From the NCBI GenBank assembly GCA_024402565.1, contig JAKSTM010000007.1, forward strand, positions 1 to 64,000: a stretch of DNA of 64,000 nucleotides, given 5' to 3'. Positions 51,981 through 61,668 of this stretch are shown in pieces. The notes beneath the pieces are model-generated. The model was not told the DNA's origin, did not search any database, and was given only the letters and a program-made list of their open reading frames with translations. The translations under genes were made by a program, and so were the position numbers. This DNA is from Treponema sp. (GTDB lineage Bacteria; Spirochaetota; Spirochaetia; Treponematales; Treponemataceae). Each line of letters opens with the position of its first letter. The first letter of the stretch is position 1.

Positions 51981-52480
51981 TATTCAGCCTCCTTTGCTTT
52001 ACGGGCTTCAAGGAAATTAATTGTGTTTTCTACCATATGAAGAAGGAGGAAAATACCTGAAATTGGAACGAAACTTGTGAAAATCCACAAAGGCCAGTGC
52101 ATAACGAAAGTATTTGTTTTCTGTGAGAATTCAACAACTGTACGTACAACACCCTGATAAGTCAAAATTCCACAGTAAATAAGGCTTATAATATTAGCAA
52201 TCAGTTTCTGAATAAGACGAGCTTTCCCGGTCAGTCTGTCTGAAATAAGACTTAACCCAATTAATCCACCGTCTTCACGACATGCCAAAGCTGCTCCAAT
52301 CAATGAAACAAGTACAAATACAGCTACTACAAATTCATCAACAAACTGGAATGAATTGTTAAAAACAAATCGACCAATAACATTAATGAAAATCAAAACC
52401 AGAATTGCAAATGTTGCAACAACCATTACGGCGTTTTCAACAGCTACAACACCCTTCATAATTTTTTTGTATGTGTTCAT
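51980..52480 (-). CDS. TRAP transporter small permease (DctQ)
   Basis: 166 residues from an ATG with CGGAG 5 bases upstream. Four hydrophobic segments with the DctQ pattern (NVIGRFVFNNSFQFVDE, then PLWIFTSFVPISGIFLLL). It pairs with the fused large permease, whose ATG overlaps the stop. The intergenic region upstream has an imperfect inverted repeat (ATACT/AGTAT, about 52507-52530) near the probable promoter. Confidence 0.9.
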   Translation of the reverse strand: MNTYKKIMKGVVAVENAVMVVATFAILVLIFINVIGRFVFNNSFQFVDEFVVAVFVLVSLIGAALACREDGGLIGLSLISDRLTGKARLIQKLIANIISLIYCGILTYQGVVRTVVEFSQKTNTFVMHWPLWIFTSFVPISGIFLLLHMVENTINFLEARKAKEAE

Positions 52481-52584
52481 ACAAACTCCGAAAAACAAAT
52501 TTTATTAATACTAAATAAATTCAGTATAATTAAATTATAGAATATTTTTAAAAAAAATAGTATTACTTAATCAAGGTAAGATAT

Positions 52585-53187
52585 ATGAATTTGCAAATAA
52601 TTATCTCATTTTTAACATTTATTTTGATTTGTGGTATCACTCCAGGACCCGCAAACCTAACTTCTCTTGCAGCTTCTCTCCAATTTGGAAAAAAAGCCGC
52701 CCTCAGACAATGGCTTGGACTCATAAGTGGTGCACTTACTGATTGTATTATTTCTGTAATAATTGCTTTTTTTCTGGGAACTGCATTAAATCAATACGTA
52801 AAATGGTTAGCTTTTATTGGGGCTGCATATCTGATTTACCTTTCTATCAAACAATTCAGACGTTCATATACGACAGACCAGAAAGAAATTAAAGAACCTG
52901 GTTTTCTGACTGGTTATATTCTCAATCTTTCCAATGTAAAAATAATTTTAACCTGTGTTACTGCTCTTTCCTCTTATGTTTTGCCATATTCAACAAACTT
53001 TTTTATGATTCTGGTTTTTGGCATTTGTGTTGGAGTAGTTTTACCAAGTTGTAACCTTGTTTGGCTCTTTCTGGGACTTACTTTACAGAGATTCTTTGTA
53101 AAACATCAAAAAATTATTAATATTGTAATGGGACTGGCCTTAATTTACTGTGCCGTTAAACTGGCACTGGTACCTATTTTGAATTAA
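52585..53187 (+). CDS. LysE/RhtB family amino acid exporter
   Basis: 200 residues with about six hydrophobic segments. The N-terminus (CGITPGPANLTSLAASLQFG) is the family signature. RhtB/LysE proteins export amino acids or their derivatives. It is divergent from the TRAP operon and 26 bases ahead of the AEC transporter gene, so the two exporters or carriers may be expressed together. Confidence 0.9.
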   Translation: MNLQIIISFLTFILICGITPGPANLTSLAASLQFGKKAALRQWLGLISGALTDCIISVIIAFFLGTALNQYVKWLAFIGAAYLIYLSIKQFRRSYTTDQKEIKEPGFLTGYILNLSNVKIILTCVTALSSYVLPYSTNFFMILVFGICVGVVLPSCNLVWLFLGLTLQRFFVKHQKIINIVMGLALIYCAVKLALVPILN

Positions 53188-53213
53188 ATAAATATTTCAT
53201 TATAATAAATTCT

Positions 53214-54137
53214 ATGTTCACATTATTATTTGCTACTGTAGCTTCACTTCTCTTTTATATGATTCTTGGTTTTATATTAGTTAAGACCAAAAAAGCTTCA
53301 ATAAATCATGTAAAAACTATTTCGGGAATCCTGGTTTATGTACTGGGACCGGCAATGATTATAAATTCCTTTTTACAATTAGAATTCAGTTGGGAAGGTT
53401 TTGCAAAAATCGGAATATATTTTCTGATTTCTCTTTTAGTCCAACTAATTTTCTTTTTTCTAATTTTTATCTTTTTAAGAAATAAATTTACAGACTCTAA
53501 ATATCGAATTCTTTCTATAGGCTCTGTACTTGGAAATGTTGGATATCTTGGGATGCCCGTAATTGGAAGCATTTTTCCAAACGAACCAATCGTTCTATGT
53601 TACAGTTCTATTAATGTTATGACTATGAATCTGATTGTTTTCACAATCGGAACTTATATGCTTACAAACGATAAAAAATTTATTTCTTTAAAAAGTGCAA
53701 TATTAAATCCAACAAGCCTATCCTTAATTGTGTCAATTCCACTTTTTATACTGAATATCCATCTTCCAAAAACCATGCTCAATCCCATAGAATTACTTGC
53801 AAAAATGAGCACTCCTTTTTGTATGATAATACTTGGAATGAGACTGGCACAATCTTCAATAAAACAATTATTCAGCAGAGGTTTTGTTTACGTAACTTGC
53901 CTTTTAAAATTGATTGTTTTTCCGATCTTAACATTTTTCTTGATAAAACTGATTCCATATGATGATGAGATCCTAAAAACTACAATTGTAGTTCTCGCTA
54001 TGGCCCCTTCAGGTGCAATTATTGAATCTCTAGCAGAACTTCATGACTGCCAGCAGGATTTTGCAGCCAATGTAGTTTTATTAACAACCATTCTGTGCGT
54101 ATTCACAATTCCGCTTATGACAGTTCTTCTGGTCTAG
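53214..54137 (+). CDS. AEC (auxin efflux carrier) family transporter
   Basis: 307 residues with about ten hydrophobic segments and the AEC-type signatures GNVGYLGMPVIG and the C-terminal APSGAIIESLAE. Bacterial members transport malate, malonate or amino-acid-like acids. It directly follows the RhtB-type gene. Its stop overlaps by 4 bases the convergent DUF1848 gene. Confidence 0.88.
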   Translation: MFTLLFATVASLLFYMILGFILVKTKKASINHVKTISGILVYVLGPAMIINSFLQLEFSWEGFAKIGIYFLISLLVQLIFFFLIFIFLRNKFTDSKYRILSIGSVLGNVGYLGMPVIGSIFPNEPIVLCYSSINVMTMNLIVFTIGTYMLTNDKKFISLKSAILNPTSLSLIVSIPLFILNIHLPKTMLNPIELLAKMSTPFCMIILGMRLAQSSIKQLFSRGFVYVTCLLKLIVFPILTFFLIKLIPYDDEILKTTIVVLAMAPSGAIIESLAELHDCQQDFAANVVLLTTILCVFTIPLMTVLLV

Positions 54138-55066
54138 AAAAGCGAAAGCTGCGGATCAATCCAGCTAAACTGATTCGCATCCCGAACCACGTCCCCTTCC
54201 ATCAAGCCGCCAATCAAAAACGGAGATTCGGGATTGTGATTTTTCATATTTTCTTTCACCCGCTCTATATCAGTGTTTGCGTAACAGTATCTGCAAAAAT
54301 GAGCGCAGGTATCGTAAACTCCAATATCATTTCCCAAAATGCAGGCGCAGGCTCCTTTTCGCTGGGTCCCCGTCCCTTTGGGAACTTTCAAAGACTTTTT
54401 CAAAGCAGCTTCAAAGACTTCGGCTGTCATGCAACCGGAACAGTCTGCTCCAAAATCAGCAAGGTCTGTCCCCTCTGCACAAGGCCTCACAACCATGCCG
54501 CATTCCCCTGCAATCTTTATGCATTCCTTTCCAAGTCGGATTCTATCTGCAGCAGAAACTTCCCTTACCTCAGGAAAGTTCCGTTCCACCTTTTTATATA
54601 AATCGATGAAACTGATTACGCAAGTTTTTGTATAACCGGAAAGATTTCTTGCCATTTTTTCAAACTCTTCCAGGTGCCATTCAACGCTGTGTTTTTCATC
54701 AATAAAAATAGGATCATACCGCCAGCCCACAGAGTCCACACCCACAATTTCCGAAAGCCGTTTGAAGTCTTCCATCACCTTTTCTTTGGGCGGAACATTT
54801 GGCTCAATATCCTGACCGTAAGCGGTAATTGTCACATACCAGTACTGCCCGAAAGGTTTTAATAAATCCATATGAGGCAGCATAGGCCCAGGGTTTTTAG
54901 TACAGAAAGCAATCACATCCACCACTTCCGGGTCTAGTCTGAACCGGGTCACCGCCTGAGGATTATACGAATTTCTCACAAGAACAAAACCTTCTTTCAG
55001 GCGGTTCACAAACCATTTTGAGTAAAAAGCTGGAATGTCGGTTCTATTTCCTGTATGGAGAATCAA
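54134..55066 (-). CDS. DUF1848 family protein
   Basis: 310 residues. N-terminal VLVRNSYNP and FCTKNPGPM motifs, and a C-terminal CAHFCRYCYAN, a CxxxCxxC triad like that of radical SAM enzymes but at the other end of the chain. Several further cysteines (CSGC, CACILG) lie before it. The family resembles a permuted radical SAM or DNA-lyase-like protein and is uncharacterised. It is followed by nothing on the same strand and preceded by a GNAT gene 13 bases away. Confidence 0.82.
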   Translation of the reverse strand: MILHTGNRTDIPAFYSKWFVNRLKEGFVLVRNSYNPQAVTRFRLDPEVVDVIAFCTKNPGPMLPHMDLLKPFGQYWYVTITAYGQDIEPNVPPKEKVMEDFKRLSEIVGVDSVGWRYDPIFIDEKHSVEWHLEEFEKMARNLSGYTKTCVISFIDLYKKVERNFPEVREVSAADRIRLGKECIKIAGECGMVVRPCAEGTDLADFGADCSGCMTAEVFEAALKKSLKVPKGTGTQRKGACACILGNDIGVYDTCAHFCRYCYANTDIERVKENMKNHNPESPFLIGGLMEGDVVRDANQFSWIDPQLSLF

Positions 55067-55079
55067 ATTTATCCCTCAG

Positions 55080-55637
55080 TTATTCCCCAAGTTTTTTCAT
55101 CATTCTGTATTCTGAAAGATAAGTTCCGTCTTTTAGTCTGAGACCGTCCGGAAGATGGCTCACAATTTCAAAACCAAACTTTTTATACAAAGCAAAAGCT
55201 CGTTCATTTCCTTCAACCACTTCAAGAAAAAGTCGTGTAACGCCTCCAAAATCTTCCGCAGTTTTTATCATGGCTTCGAACATTTTTGAACCAATGCCCT
55301 GTCCCCAGTAGTCTTTCAAAAGTGCAATTGCCAGAGACGCCCTGTGCCGGAGTTTGCTTTTTCCGTTAAAAGCAATTTCGCAGTTCCCGGCAATAACGCC
55401 GTCAACTTCACAAACAAGAACCATCTGATAAGGATTTCCTGCAAATTTCTTTATGTATTCTTTTTCGCCTTCTACAGAATAAACGAAACAGTCTTCAGGT
55501 TCTCGCAAAATAAAATGTGTTTCACCTGCAGATTTTACAAGATAGTCGTAAAGGCCCTGAGCATCGCTTTCCACTGCATTTCTTAAAACGGCTTTACGTC
55601 CGTCTTTCAATGTAAATTCGATATTACTAATTGTCAT
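55080..55637 (-). CDS. GNAT family acetyltransferase
   Basis: 185 residues from an ATG with GAGGT. The acetyl-CoA loop is LLKDYWGQGIGSKMFEAM and the tail is RAFALYKKFGFEI. The whole is a single compact GNAT close to RimI/RimL. It lies 13 bases ahead of the DUF1848 gene, likely on the same transcript. Substrate unknown. Confidence 0.88.
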   Translation of the reverse strand: MTISNIEFTLKDGRKAVLRNAVESDAQGLYDYLVKSAGETHFILREPEDCFVYSVEGEKEYIKKFAGNPYQMVLVCEVDGVIAGNCEIAFNGKSKLRHRASLAIALLKDYWGQGIGSKMFEAMIKTAEDFGGVTRLFLEVVEGNERAFALYKKFGFEIVSHLPDGLRLKDGTYLSEYRMMKKLGE

Positions 55638-55734
55638 AAACAGCAACCTCTCTTATTTTTCAATATAAAATAAGAATTACATAAAGAGAACATGCTTTCA
55701 ATAAAGTGATAGTTTAATTCTATGCTATTTCAAT

Positions 55735-56142
55735 TTATTCGGATTTTTCCAACTGTAATTCTAAATTCTTTTCACGGTTATAAAAATGCAGAATATTTTT
55801 TTCAATCTCATAAGAATCTGAATTCAAAAATGCATCAAAAAACATATCTTCAAATTCCATCGCATCTGAAGTGCCTCTAAAACCAGTATTTGTCATTCCA
55901 AAGGCCTCAATTGATTTTCCTTTATTCTTCACATAAACATTAAAAAGATTTACTCCTGCCAGGCCTCTAGTTTCATAAAATGCATTGCTGGAAGAAAAAA
56001 CTATATTCGAATCATACAATTTCTGCTGCTGACCTTCTTTTATCAGTGCAATCACCCTCCAATTTCCTTCCAAAACATTTTTATTGGAACAACTCAAAAA
56101 AACAAAACACAATAAAAATATTACCAGATATTTGATTTTCAT
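55735..56142 (-). CDS. Hypothetical lipoprotein
   Basis: 135 residues. The signal peptide ends in the lipobox FLSCSNK. The mature part begins with LEGNWRVIALIKEGQQ, reminiscent of small lipocalin-like beta proteins. No family assigned. It is 3 bases after the Cache-domain gene and so ends the signalling operon. Confidence 0.75.
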   Translation of the reverse strand: MKIKYLVIFLLCFVFLSCSNKNVLEGNWRVIALIKEGQQQKLYDSNIVFSSSNAFYETRGLAGVNLFNVYVKNKGKSIEAFGMTNTGFRGTSDAMEFEDMFFDAFLNSDSYEIEKNILHFYNREKNLELQLEKSE

Positions 56143-56145
56143 TTA

Positions 56146-57075
56146 TTAATCTTTTTTCTCCTTCATCATTCCAAATTGCAACACGATGATAGAAAGCAAA
56201 ATACATACCCCAAGACAAATTAAACACGGGAAAATAATTCCTTTTACCTGTTCACTCCATACATTATCATTCTGAACAATTAAATACCAATCTAAACGAT
56301 CCAGATAAGTAATTGTCCTGCTTCCATGTGGAAGAATCTCATAATAATATTCACCATCTGAATATGAAGTCAAATTTTCTATTTCTACTGTATCCACTTC
56401 GATTCTGGATGCGTCTGTATCTACTTGTATAAGTCCATTTTCATTTACTAATTGAATCTTAATATCATAAATTCTTTCATATCGTTCCAAAAGCCTTTGA
56501 AGTTCCTGCATATCAACCCCAACACCACACACACCAATTAATTCTGAATTATCGTTATAAACTGCAGTGTTAATAAAAACCGATAAAGACCAGTTATTTG
56601 CTTCATCTGTATCAACATCTAATAAATATGGCTGCTTCGCCTCAAGAAAGTTTTTATACCAAATATCATGCTCGTCATTGTCGGGATTTACATATTTGCT
56701 GATTCCGTTATATGTGAAATATGCTTTAGATGGTTCGCTAACTGCAAAAACCATAGAATAACCAAATCCATCTCTTAATGATCTTAAATAATCTGCTGCA
56801 TATTCTTTTACTTGCTCCGCCTCTTCTCTGGTTTTTACCTTTACAATCTCTTTCGTAGAATAATCTTTTGAAATTGTTTCTGAAACTGTAATTGGTCTTA
56901 AAAAAGCATTATCTATAGCATTACTTATAAGGCCTGCAATTACTCTATTATCGTTTTCATAACTTCCCTTAAGAGCACCTTTTGATTTATCAATGCATAA
57001 AAACATGGTCATTATCGAACAAACTACAAATAAAGCAATAATAACAAAAAAATTTCTTTTCCTAATAAAAATCAT
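56146..57075 (-). CDS. Membrane-anchored double-Cache sensor domain without output
   Basis: 309 residues. One transmembrane helix at about 10-29, a large extracytoplasmic PDC/dCache domain (about 35-270, with FGYSMVFAVSEPSKAYFTY and NTAVYNDNSELIGVCGVGVDM), then a second helix (about 283-303) and a short charged tail. No HAMP, kinase or GGDEF domain is attached. It starts 8 bases after the diguanylate cyclase gene, so it may present a ligand to it. Confidence 0.85.
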   Translation of the reverse strand: MIFIRKRNFFVIIALFVVCSIMTMFLCIDKSKGALKGSYENDNRVIAGLISNAIDNAFLRPITVSETISKDYSTKEIVKVKTREEAEQVKEYAADYLRSLRDGFGYSMVFAVSEPSKAYFTYNGISKYVNPDNDEHDIWYKNFLEAKQPYLLDVDTDEANNWSLSVFINTAVYNDNSELIGVCGVGVDMQELQRLLERYERIYDIKIQLVNENGLIQVDTDASRIEVDTVEIENLTSYSDGEYYYEILPHGSRTITYLDRLDWYLIVQNDNVWSEQVKGIIFPCLICLGVCILLSIIVLQFGMMKEKKD

Positions 57076-57083
57076 TTTCTCTT

Positions 57084-58733
57084 CTAATCCTTTCTTTCCA
57101 TTTTCATTTCTTTCTTTTTTGCATACATTCTGTCATCCGCAATTTTAAATAACTCATCATAATCTTTTGCGTCAGACGGATATGAAGCCAAACCATAAGA
57201 AATTGAAAGTTTTATTCCATTTGATCCAGAAAACTCATAATTCATATTTTTTTCAAAATGATCACATATTTGATTTCGCTTTTCATTATCTTCATTTACT
57301 AAAATAGCCACAAATTCATCACCGCCTATACGGAATGTCGAACTGTGCCTAAATGATCGATTTATATAAGAAGCAGCTTCTTTCAACAAAGCATCTCCTG
57401 CTTCATGCCCAAAATTATCGTTTGCCTTTTTAAGTAAATTCAAATCCATAACCACTATGCTATATTCTTCATAGTTGTTATGCCGATTCTGTTTTATTTG
57501 TTTTACCAGCTCTAAATAACTCGTTTTATTTTTCATATTTGTTAGCCCATCAGTACGGGCTAAATCATTTAAATTTGACAAATATTCCTGAGTATTTTTT
57601 GCCATAATCTCAATACTTTCTGAAAGTCTCTGAATTTCATCACCTGATTCACATAAATAACTGTGAGACCAATCACCCGAAGCATAATAATTTGTCACTT
57701 CCACAAGATGATTAATTGGCTCAATTATCTGAGTTGTATGTTCCCTCACCTTATAAATCGTTATTCCTAAAATAGTTATCGAAAGAATAATTATGAACAA
57801 AACCAATCTATTTCGACTGGCAAAAATTTCACTTTTAGGAACATTTACATAAAGCATCATTCCATTTGAAAGTCTACGACAACAAATAACACTTTCATTT
57901 CCAACGCCATCTGATACATCCAAAAGTTCACTGGCCTTGTTTATTGTAGTTATATGATTGTAAAGTTTGTTTGGAAGTTTCTTAGGATAAGGAACTTCAT
58001 TTGTTTCTGGTTGATAAATCAAACGATCCGCTAAATCAACCAAAGCAATATTTCCGGTTTCATATAAAGTGATAGTCTTTTCGGCTTTTAATAATGAACT
58101 AAAATCTATATCCATTCCAATTATTCCCAGAAATTCATCTTCAAAATAAACTGGAACAATATAAGAAATCATCAAAATATTTAGGTCCTTATTTAAATAA
58201 GGTTTCATCCACAAAGGTTTTTTGGATGCTTTTGGAACATAAAACCAGCCTACATGTTCTATATCTGTAAAACTATATGAAAAAAGATCTGTAGGTAATT
58301 CTTCAACAAATTCGGACTCTTCTGAAGTCTTTATATAAAAGAAACCACCTGTTCCGGTTCCAACAATTTCCGGATTGTAGCGAAAATAAACAGCTCTAGC
58401 CCCTGTTGTTTGATTAGAAACAGAAATTGAAAATTCTCGAATTGCTTTTTCAAAATTTTCACTAAAAACCTTAAATTCCCCAATCTTAATAATTTCCTTT
58501 ATGTAATCATCAATTATGGAAACAGATTGCTTTACTAAATTTAATTTATTATCAAACCGAGCTGTTTCTTTTTCACAGACTTGAACCATCAAATTTTTAG
58601 CATCTTCTTTTGCTAATCGATTAACTAAAATCACACTTGAAAAACCTAAAATCAGAGAAAGAAAAATAAGTGGGTTTAATGCCAATTGTAAAATTTTTAT
58701 TCGAATTGATACTTTTTTTATTTTTTTATGCAT
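57084..58733 (-). CDS. Cache-HAMP-GGDEF diguanylate cyclase
   Basis: 549 residues. An N-terminal helix, a periplasmic dCache domain (about 45-310), a second helix, a HAMP segment (about 330-385) and a GGDEF domain (about 390-545). The active motif GGDEF is intact within FRIGGDEFVAIL. The RxxD inhibitory site five residues upstream is absent (SSTF), so product inhibition by c-di-GMP at that site is unlikely. Translationally close to the Cache partner gene downstream. Confidence 0.92.
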   Translation of the reverse strand: MHKKIKKVSIRIKILQLALNPLIFLSLILGFSSVILVNRLAKEDAKNLMVQVCEKETARFDNKLNLVKQSVSIIDDYIKEIIKIGEFKVFSENFEKAIREFSISVSNQTTGARAVYFRYNPEIVGTGTGGFFYIKTSEESEFVEELPTDLFSYSFTDIEHVGWFYVPKASKKPLWMKPYLNKDLNILMISYIVPVYFEDEFLGIIGMDIDFSSLLKAEKTITLYETGNIALVDLADRLIYQPETNEVPYPKKLPNKLYNHITTINKASELLDVSDGVGNESVICCRRLSNGMMLYVNVPKSEIFASRNRLVLFIIILSITILGITIYKVREHTTQIIEPINHLVEVTNYYASGDWSHSYLCESGDEIQRLSESIEIMAKNTQEYLSNLNDLARTDGLTNMKNKTSYLELVKQIKQNRHNNYEEYSIVVMDLNLLKKANDNFGHEAGDALLKEAASYINRSFRHSSTFRIGGDEFVAILVNEDNEKRNQICDHFEKNMNYEFSGSNGIKLSISYGLASYPSDAKDYDELFKIADDRMYAKKKEMKMERKD

Positions 58734-58854
58734 TTCGCATATCCATTTTTTTTATACATAATATCTATTTTTTATCTTTTTTTCACTAACATAAAAAATT
58801 ATTTATTCATTTCATCTATAAATTATATCCTTTTCTTACTAAACTAATTGTCAA

Positions 58855-60240
58855 ATGAACATCTTTGAAAAACTAATCGTAAAAGACAAAAACTTTTATA
58901 AAAAAGTCCTGACTTTAGCAACACCAATTGCACTTCAAAGCATGATAGCAATTGGTGTAAACATGCTAGACACAATTATGGTAGGTAGCCTCGGTGAAGC
59001 GGAATTATCTGCTACATCACTGGCAAACTCTTTTATCAGCATTTATCATATTTTTTGTATGGGAATTGGTATGGGGGCTTCTGTTTTAATTTCCCGTTAT
59101 TGGGGAATGAAAGCTTCCGAACCTGAAAAAGCTGATGCATCCCTAAAAAAAACAATCTGCATTATGCTAAGAATCGCTTTGACCCTTGCTTCCATCTTTG
59201 CATTAATCACTTTATTTGTCCCTAGTTCCATAATGCGAACCTATACTCCGGATGAAAATATTATCTCCCTTGGGGTAATTTACTTTCGCTATTCAGTGAT
59301 AACTTACTTCTTTTTAGGATTGTCCTTAGTATGTACTCTGGCGTTAAGAAGTATTGGTCAGGTAAAACTTCCTTTGTATGTTTCTATCGGAGCTTTCTCC
59401 TTGAACCTTGTTGCCAACTACATTCTTATCTTTGGAAAATTTGGATTTCCAAAAATGGGTGTAGCCGGAGCTGCCATTGCCACATTAATTTCGCGTATAT
59501 TTGAAACTGCAATTATCTGTGGATATCTTCTCTTAAAAGATGAAAAAATTGGCTTTAGATTCAAACATTTATTTATGAAAACTGGAGATTTACTTGTTGA
59601 ATATATAAGAATCAGTATTCCGGTTTTAGTGAGTGATGCAATTCTTGCTTTCGGAAACAATGCAGTTGCCATGGTAATAGGTCGACTAGGTCAAACTTTT
59701 GTAGCTGCAAATGCAATTACAAGTGTGACCCAACAGGTAAGCTCCGTAGTTATTCAAGGAGTATGCCAATCTGGTGCAATTGTTACGGGACAAACTCTCG
59801 GTGAAGGTGATAAAGAAAAAACAATGCGCCAAGGTTACGGTTTTCTTGGACTTGGATTTTTGCTTGGAATATTTGCATCCCTTTGCATCATAATAATCAG
59901 TCCATTTATAATCCGTTCTTACAACGTTACATCAGAAACTGCTCAAACCGCTCGCCAGCTTATGAATGCTATCAGCATCATAATGCTTTTTCAGGCTACA
60001 AACAGCATTATGACAAAGGGTGTACTTCGTGGTGGTGGAGACACAAAAGTTCTTATGATTGCCGACAACATTTTCCTATGGATTCTTTCAATTCCAATGG
60101 GTATTGTAGCTGGTTTTGTATTTCACCTTCCTGCTTTCTGGATTTACATTTGTCTAAAATTCGACCAGATTTCTAAAGCAGTTTGGTGTGTTTTAAGATT
60201 ACGAAGCGGTAAATGGATAAAAAAAATTAAGACAGTTTAA
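58855..60240 (+). CDS. MATE family efflux transporter
   Basis: 461 residues with about 12 hydrophobic segments in two halves. The N-terminal VNMLDTIMVGSLGEAELSA and the second-half GNNAVAMVIGRLGQTFVAANA are the paired MATE signatures. It exports cationic compounds or drugs with sodium or proton exchange. It is divergent from the diguanylate cyclase gene. Confidence 0.93.
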   Translation: MNIFEKLIVKDKNFYKKVLTLATPIALQSMIAIGVNMLDTIMVGSLGEAELSATSLANSFISIYHIFCMGIGMGASVLISRYWGMKASEPEKADASLKKTICIMLRIALTLASIFALITLFVPSSIMRTYTPDENIISLGVIYFRYSVITYFFLGLSLVCTLALRSIGQVKLPLYVSIGAFSLNLVANYILIFGKFGFPKMGVAGAAIATLISRIFETAIICGYLLLKDEKIGFRFKHLFMKTGDLLVEYIRISIPVLVSDAILAFGNNAVAMVIGRLGQTFVAANAITSVTQQVSSVVIQGVCQSGAIVTGQTLGEGDKEKTMRQGYGFLGLGFLLGIFASLCIIIISPFIIRSYNVTSETAQTARQLMNAISIIMLFQATNSIMTKGVLRGGGDTKVLMIADNIFLWILSIPMGIVAGFVFHLPAFWIYICLKFDQISKAVWCVLRLRSGKWIKKIKTV

Positions 60241-60259
60241 TTAACCATCAATAAAAAAC

Positions 60260-60628
60260 TTAAGAAAAATTACCCCATTCTTCCGGTGAATAACCAATTG
60301 TTGCTTCTACTTTCCCATTAGTTTTATTTCGAACAATTGGTTGCACCAGCAGAAGCGGATTTTCTAAAATCTTTTCAAATTTGTCACCATCATCCAGATA
60401 CGCAAAACTTGCGTAATCTTTACTTTTCTTATCTACAAGCATTTCAAATGCTTCTGAACGACTTCCTGCCTTCTTTTCAAAAACAGAAAGAACACTTTCA
60501 AGTTCTCCCTTTGATATTCCTTTTTCTTTCAAATCAACTTTCTGTACTTGAATACGACGTTCTGCAAAATAACGTTCCGCTTTCTTTACATCAAAATTCT
60601 TATTTGTTCCAAAGATTTGAATTGCCAT
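60260..60628 (-). CDS. ArsC/Spx-like protein lacking the active cysteine
   Basis: 122 residues with the thioredoxin-like ArsC fold (Spx/YffB group): IQIFGTNKNFDVKKAERYF, then a KSKDYASFAYL loop and QPIVRNKTNGK with the conserved arginine. The position that carries the catalytic Cys in ArsC is Asn here, so arsenate reduction by the usual mechanism is not possible. It may instead bind a partner as Spx does. It lies 10 bases after the DUF1295 gene. Confidence 0.85.
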   Translation of the reverse strand: MAIQIFGTNKNFDVKKAERYFAERRIQVQKVDLKEKGISKGELESVLSVFEKKAGSRSEAFEMLVDKKSKDYASFAYLDDGDKFEKILENPLLLVQPIVRNKTNGKVEATIGYSPEEWGNFS

Positions 60629-60638
60629 ATATTACACT

Positions 60639-61577
60639 CTATTTTTTATATTTTTTTCCTGGGAAATATCTTGAAACAGTTTTTATATACTCTTCATATT
60701 CAGGATATTTTCCCCGTGTAATTTCTTCACCTACTGTAGAACTTCCAATAAAAAGAACTATTAATAAAAGTGCGCCAATTACACTCCAGTTAAAAATTCC
60801 AATTCCAGCAGCAATACTGAAAATATAGCATCCAACCCATGTAGACTGTTCTCCAAGGTAATTTGGATGACGGCTTACTTTCCAAAGTCCAGTTGTATTA
60901 AAGCCTTTATTATATGGATATGGAAGTTCTTCAAGTTTTTTTCCTTCACCAAGAAGTGCATATTTTTTTGATTGAAATTTCCACTGCTGTTCATCTGCGA
61001 TTGATTCATAAAGTACAGCACCTGCCATAACAATAATTGCCAGAGCATCTATCCAATTAAGTGCGGCCTCTGAATTCATTGCAACTAAGGCTGGAAAAGT
61101 TGTTAATAAAATAAGCACATTCTGATAAATAGATATAAAGAAAAAATTAAAAATAACCCATTTCCAATGAGGTTGAAATTCTTTTCTCTGACGAAGTAAA
61201 ACCCAGCGATAATCTTCTTCGCCTGACCAGAATTTTATAGAATAAGCGCCTTTTTTTGCAAAATTATAAGTAAGGCGAGCGCCCCAAATTGTGCCAATGA
61301 CAGCCATTATTACGAGGCGAGGTTTCATTCCACCTTGAACTGCAACAACCCAAAGATATACTTCTGGAAGAATACTCCAAAGTTTATCCATCTGGGAATA
61401 ATTTCGTGCTAACTCCCCAACTACAAAACAATATAAAGCACTGCTAGCAGTTATAATAAGAAGAATCTTAAGTGTTGAAATCTGAACTGCATCAAGTGCA
61501 GGTCCAACCAAAAAATAAAGAACAGGACAGGCAAGAATAGAAAGTCCGATAATAGTGGCAAGTAATGCTTTTTTCAT
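60639..61577 (-). CDS. DUF1295 / steroid 5-alpha-reductase-like membrane protein
   Basis: 312 residues with about eight hydrophobic segments. The C-terminal signature GLWKVSRHPNYLGEQSTWVG, then ITRGKYPEYEEYIKTVSRYFPG, is that of DUF1295 proteins related to 5-alpha-steroid reductases and ICMT-type enzymes. The substrate is unknown; a lipid double-bond reduction is likely by family. The ArsC-like gene follows on the same strand. Confidence 0.88.
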   Translation of the reverse strand: MKKALLATIIGLSILACPVLYFLVGPALDAVQISTLKILLIITASSALYCFVVGELARNYSQMDKLWSILPEVYLWVVAVQGGMKPRLVIMAVIGTIWGARLTYNFAKKGAYSIKFWSGEEDYRWVLLRQRKEFQPHWKWVIFNFFFISIYQNVLILLTTFPALVAMNSEAALNWIDALAIIVMAGAVLYESIADEQQWKFQSKKYALLGEGKKLEELPYPYNKGFNTTGLWKVSRHPNYLGEQSTWVGCYIFSIAAGIGIFNWSVIGALLLIVLFIGSSTVGEEITRGKYPEYEEYIKTVSRYFPGKKYKK

Positions 61578-61668
61578 AACATTTTCATTTTACTATAATT
61601 TTATATTATTGTGAAAAAATACCTGTTATTTTTCCACAGTAATATATCTGAAAATGTAGATAAACGGT

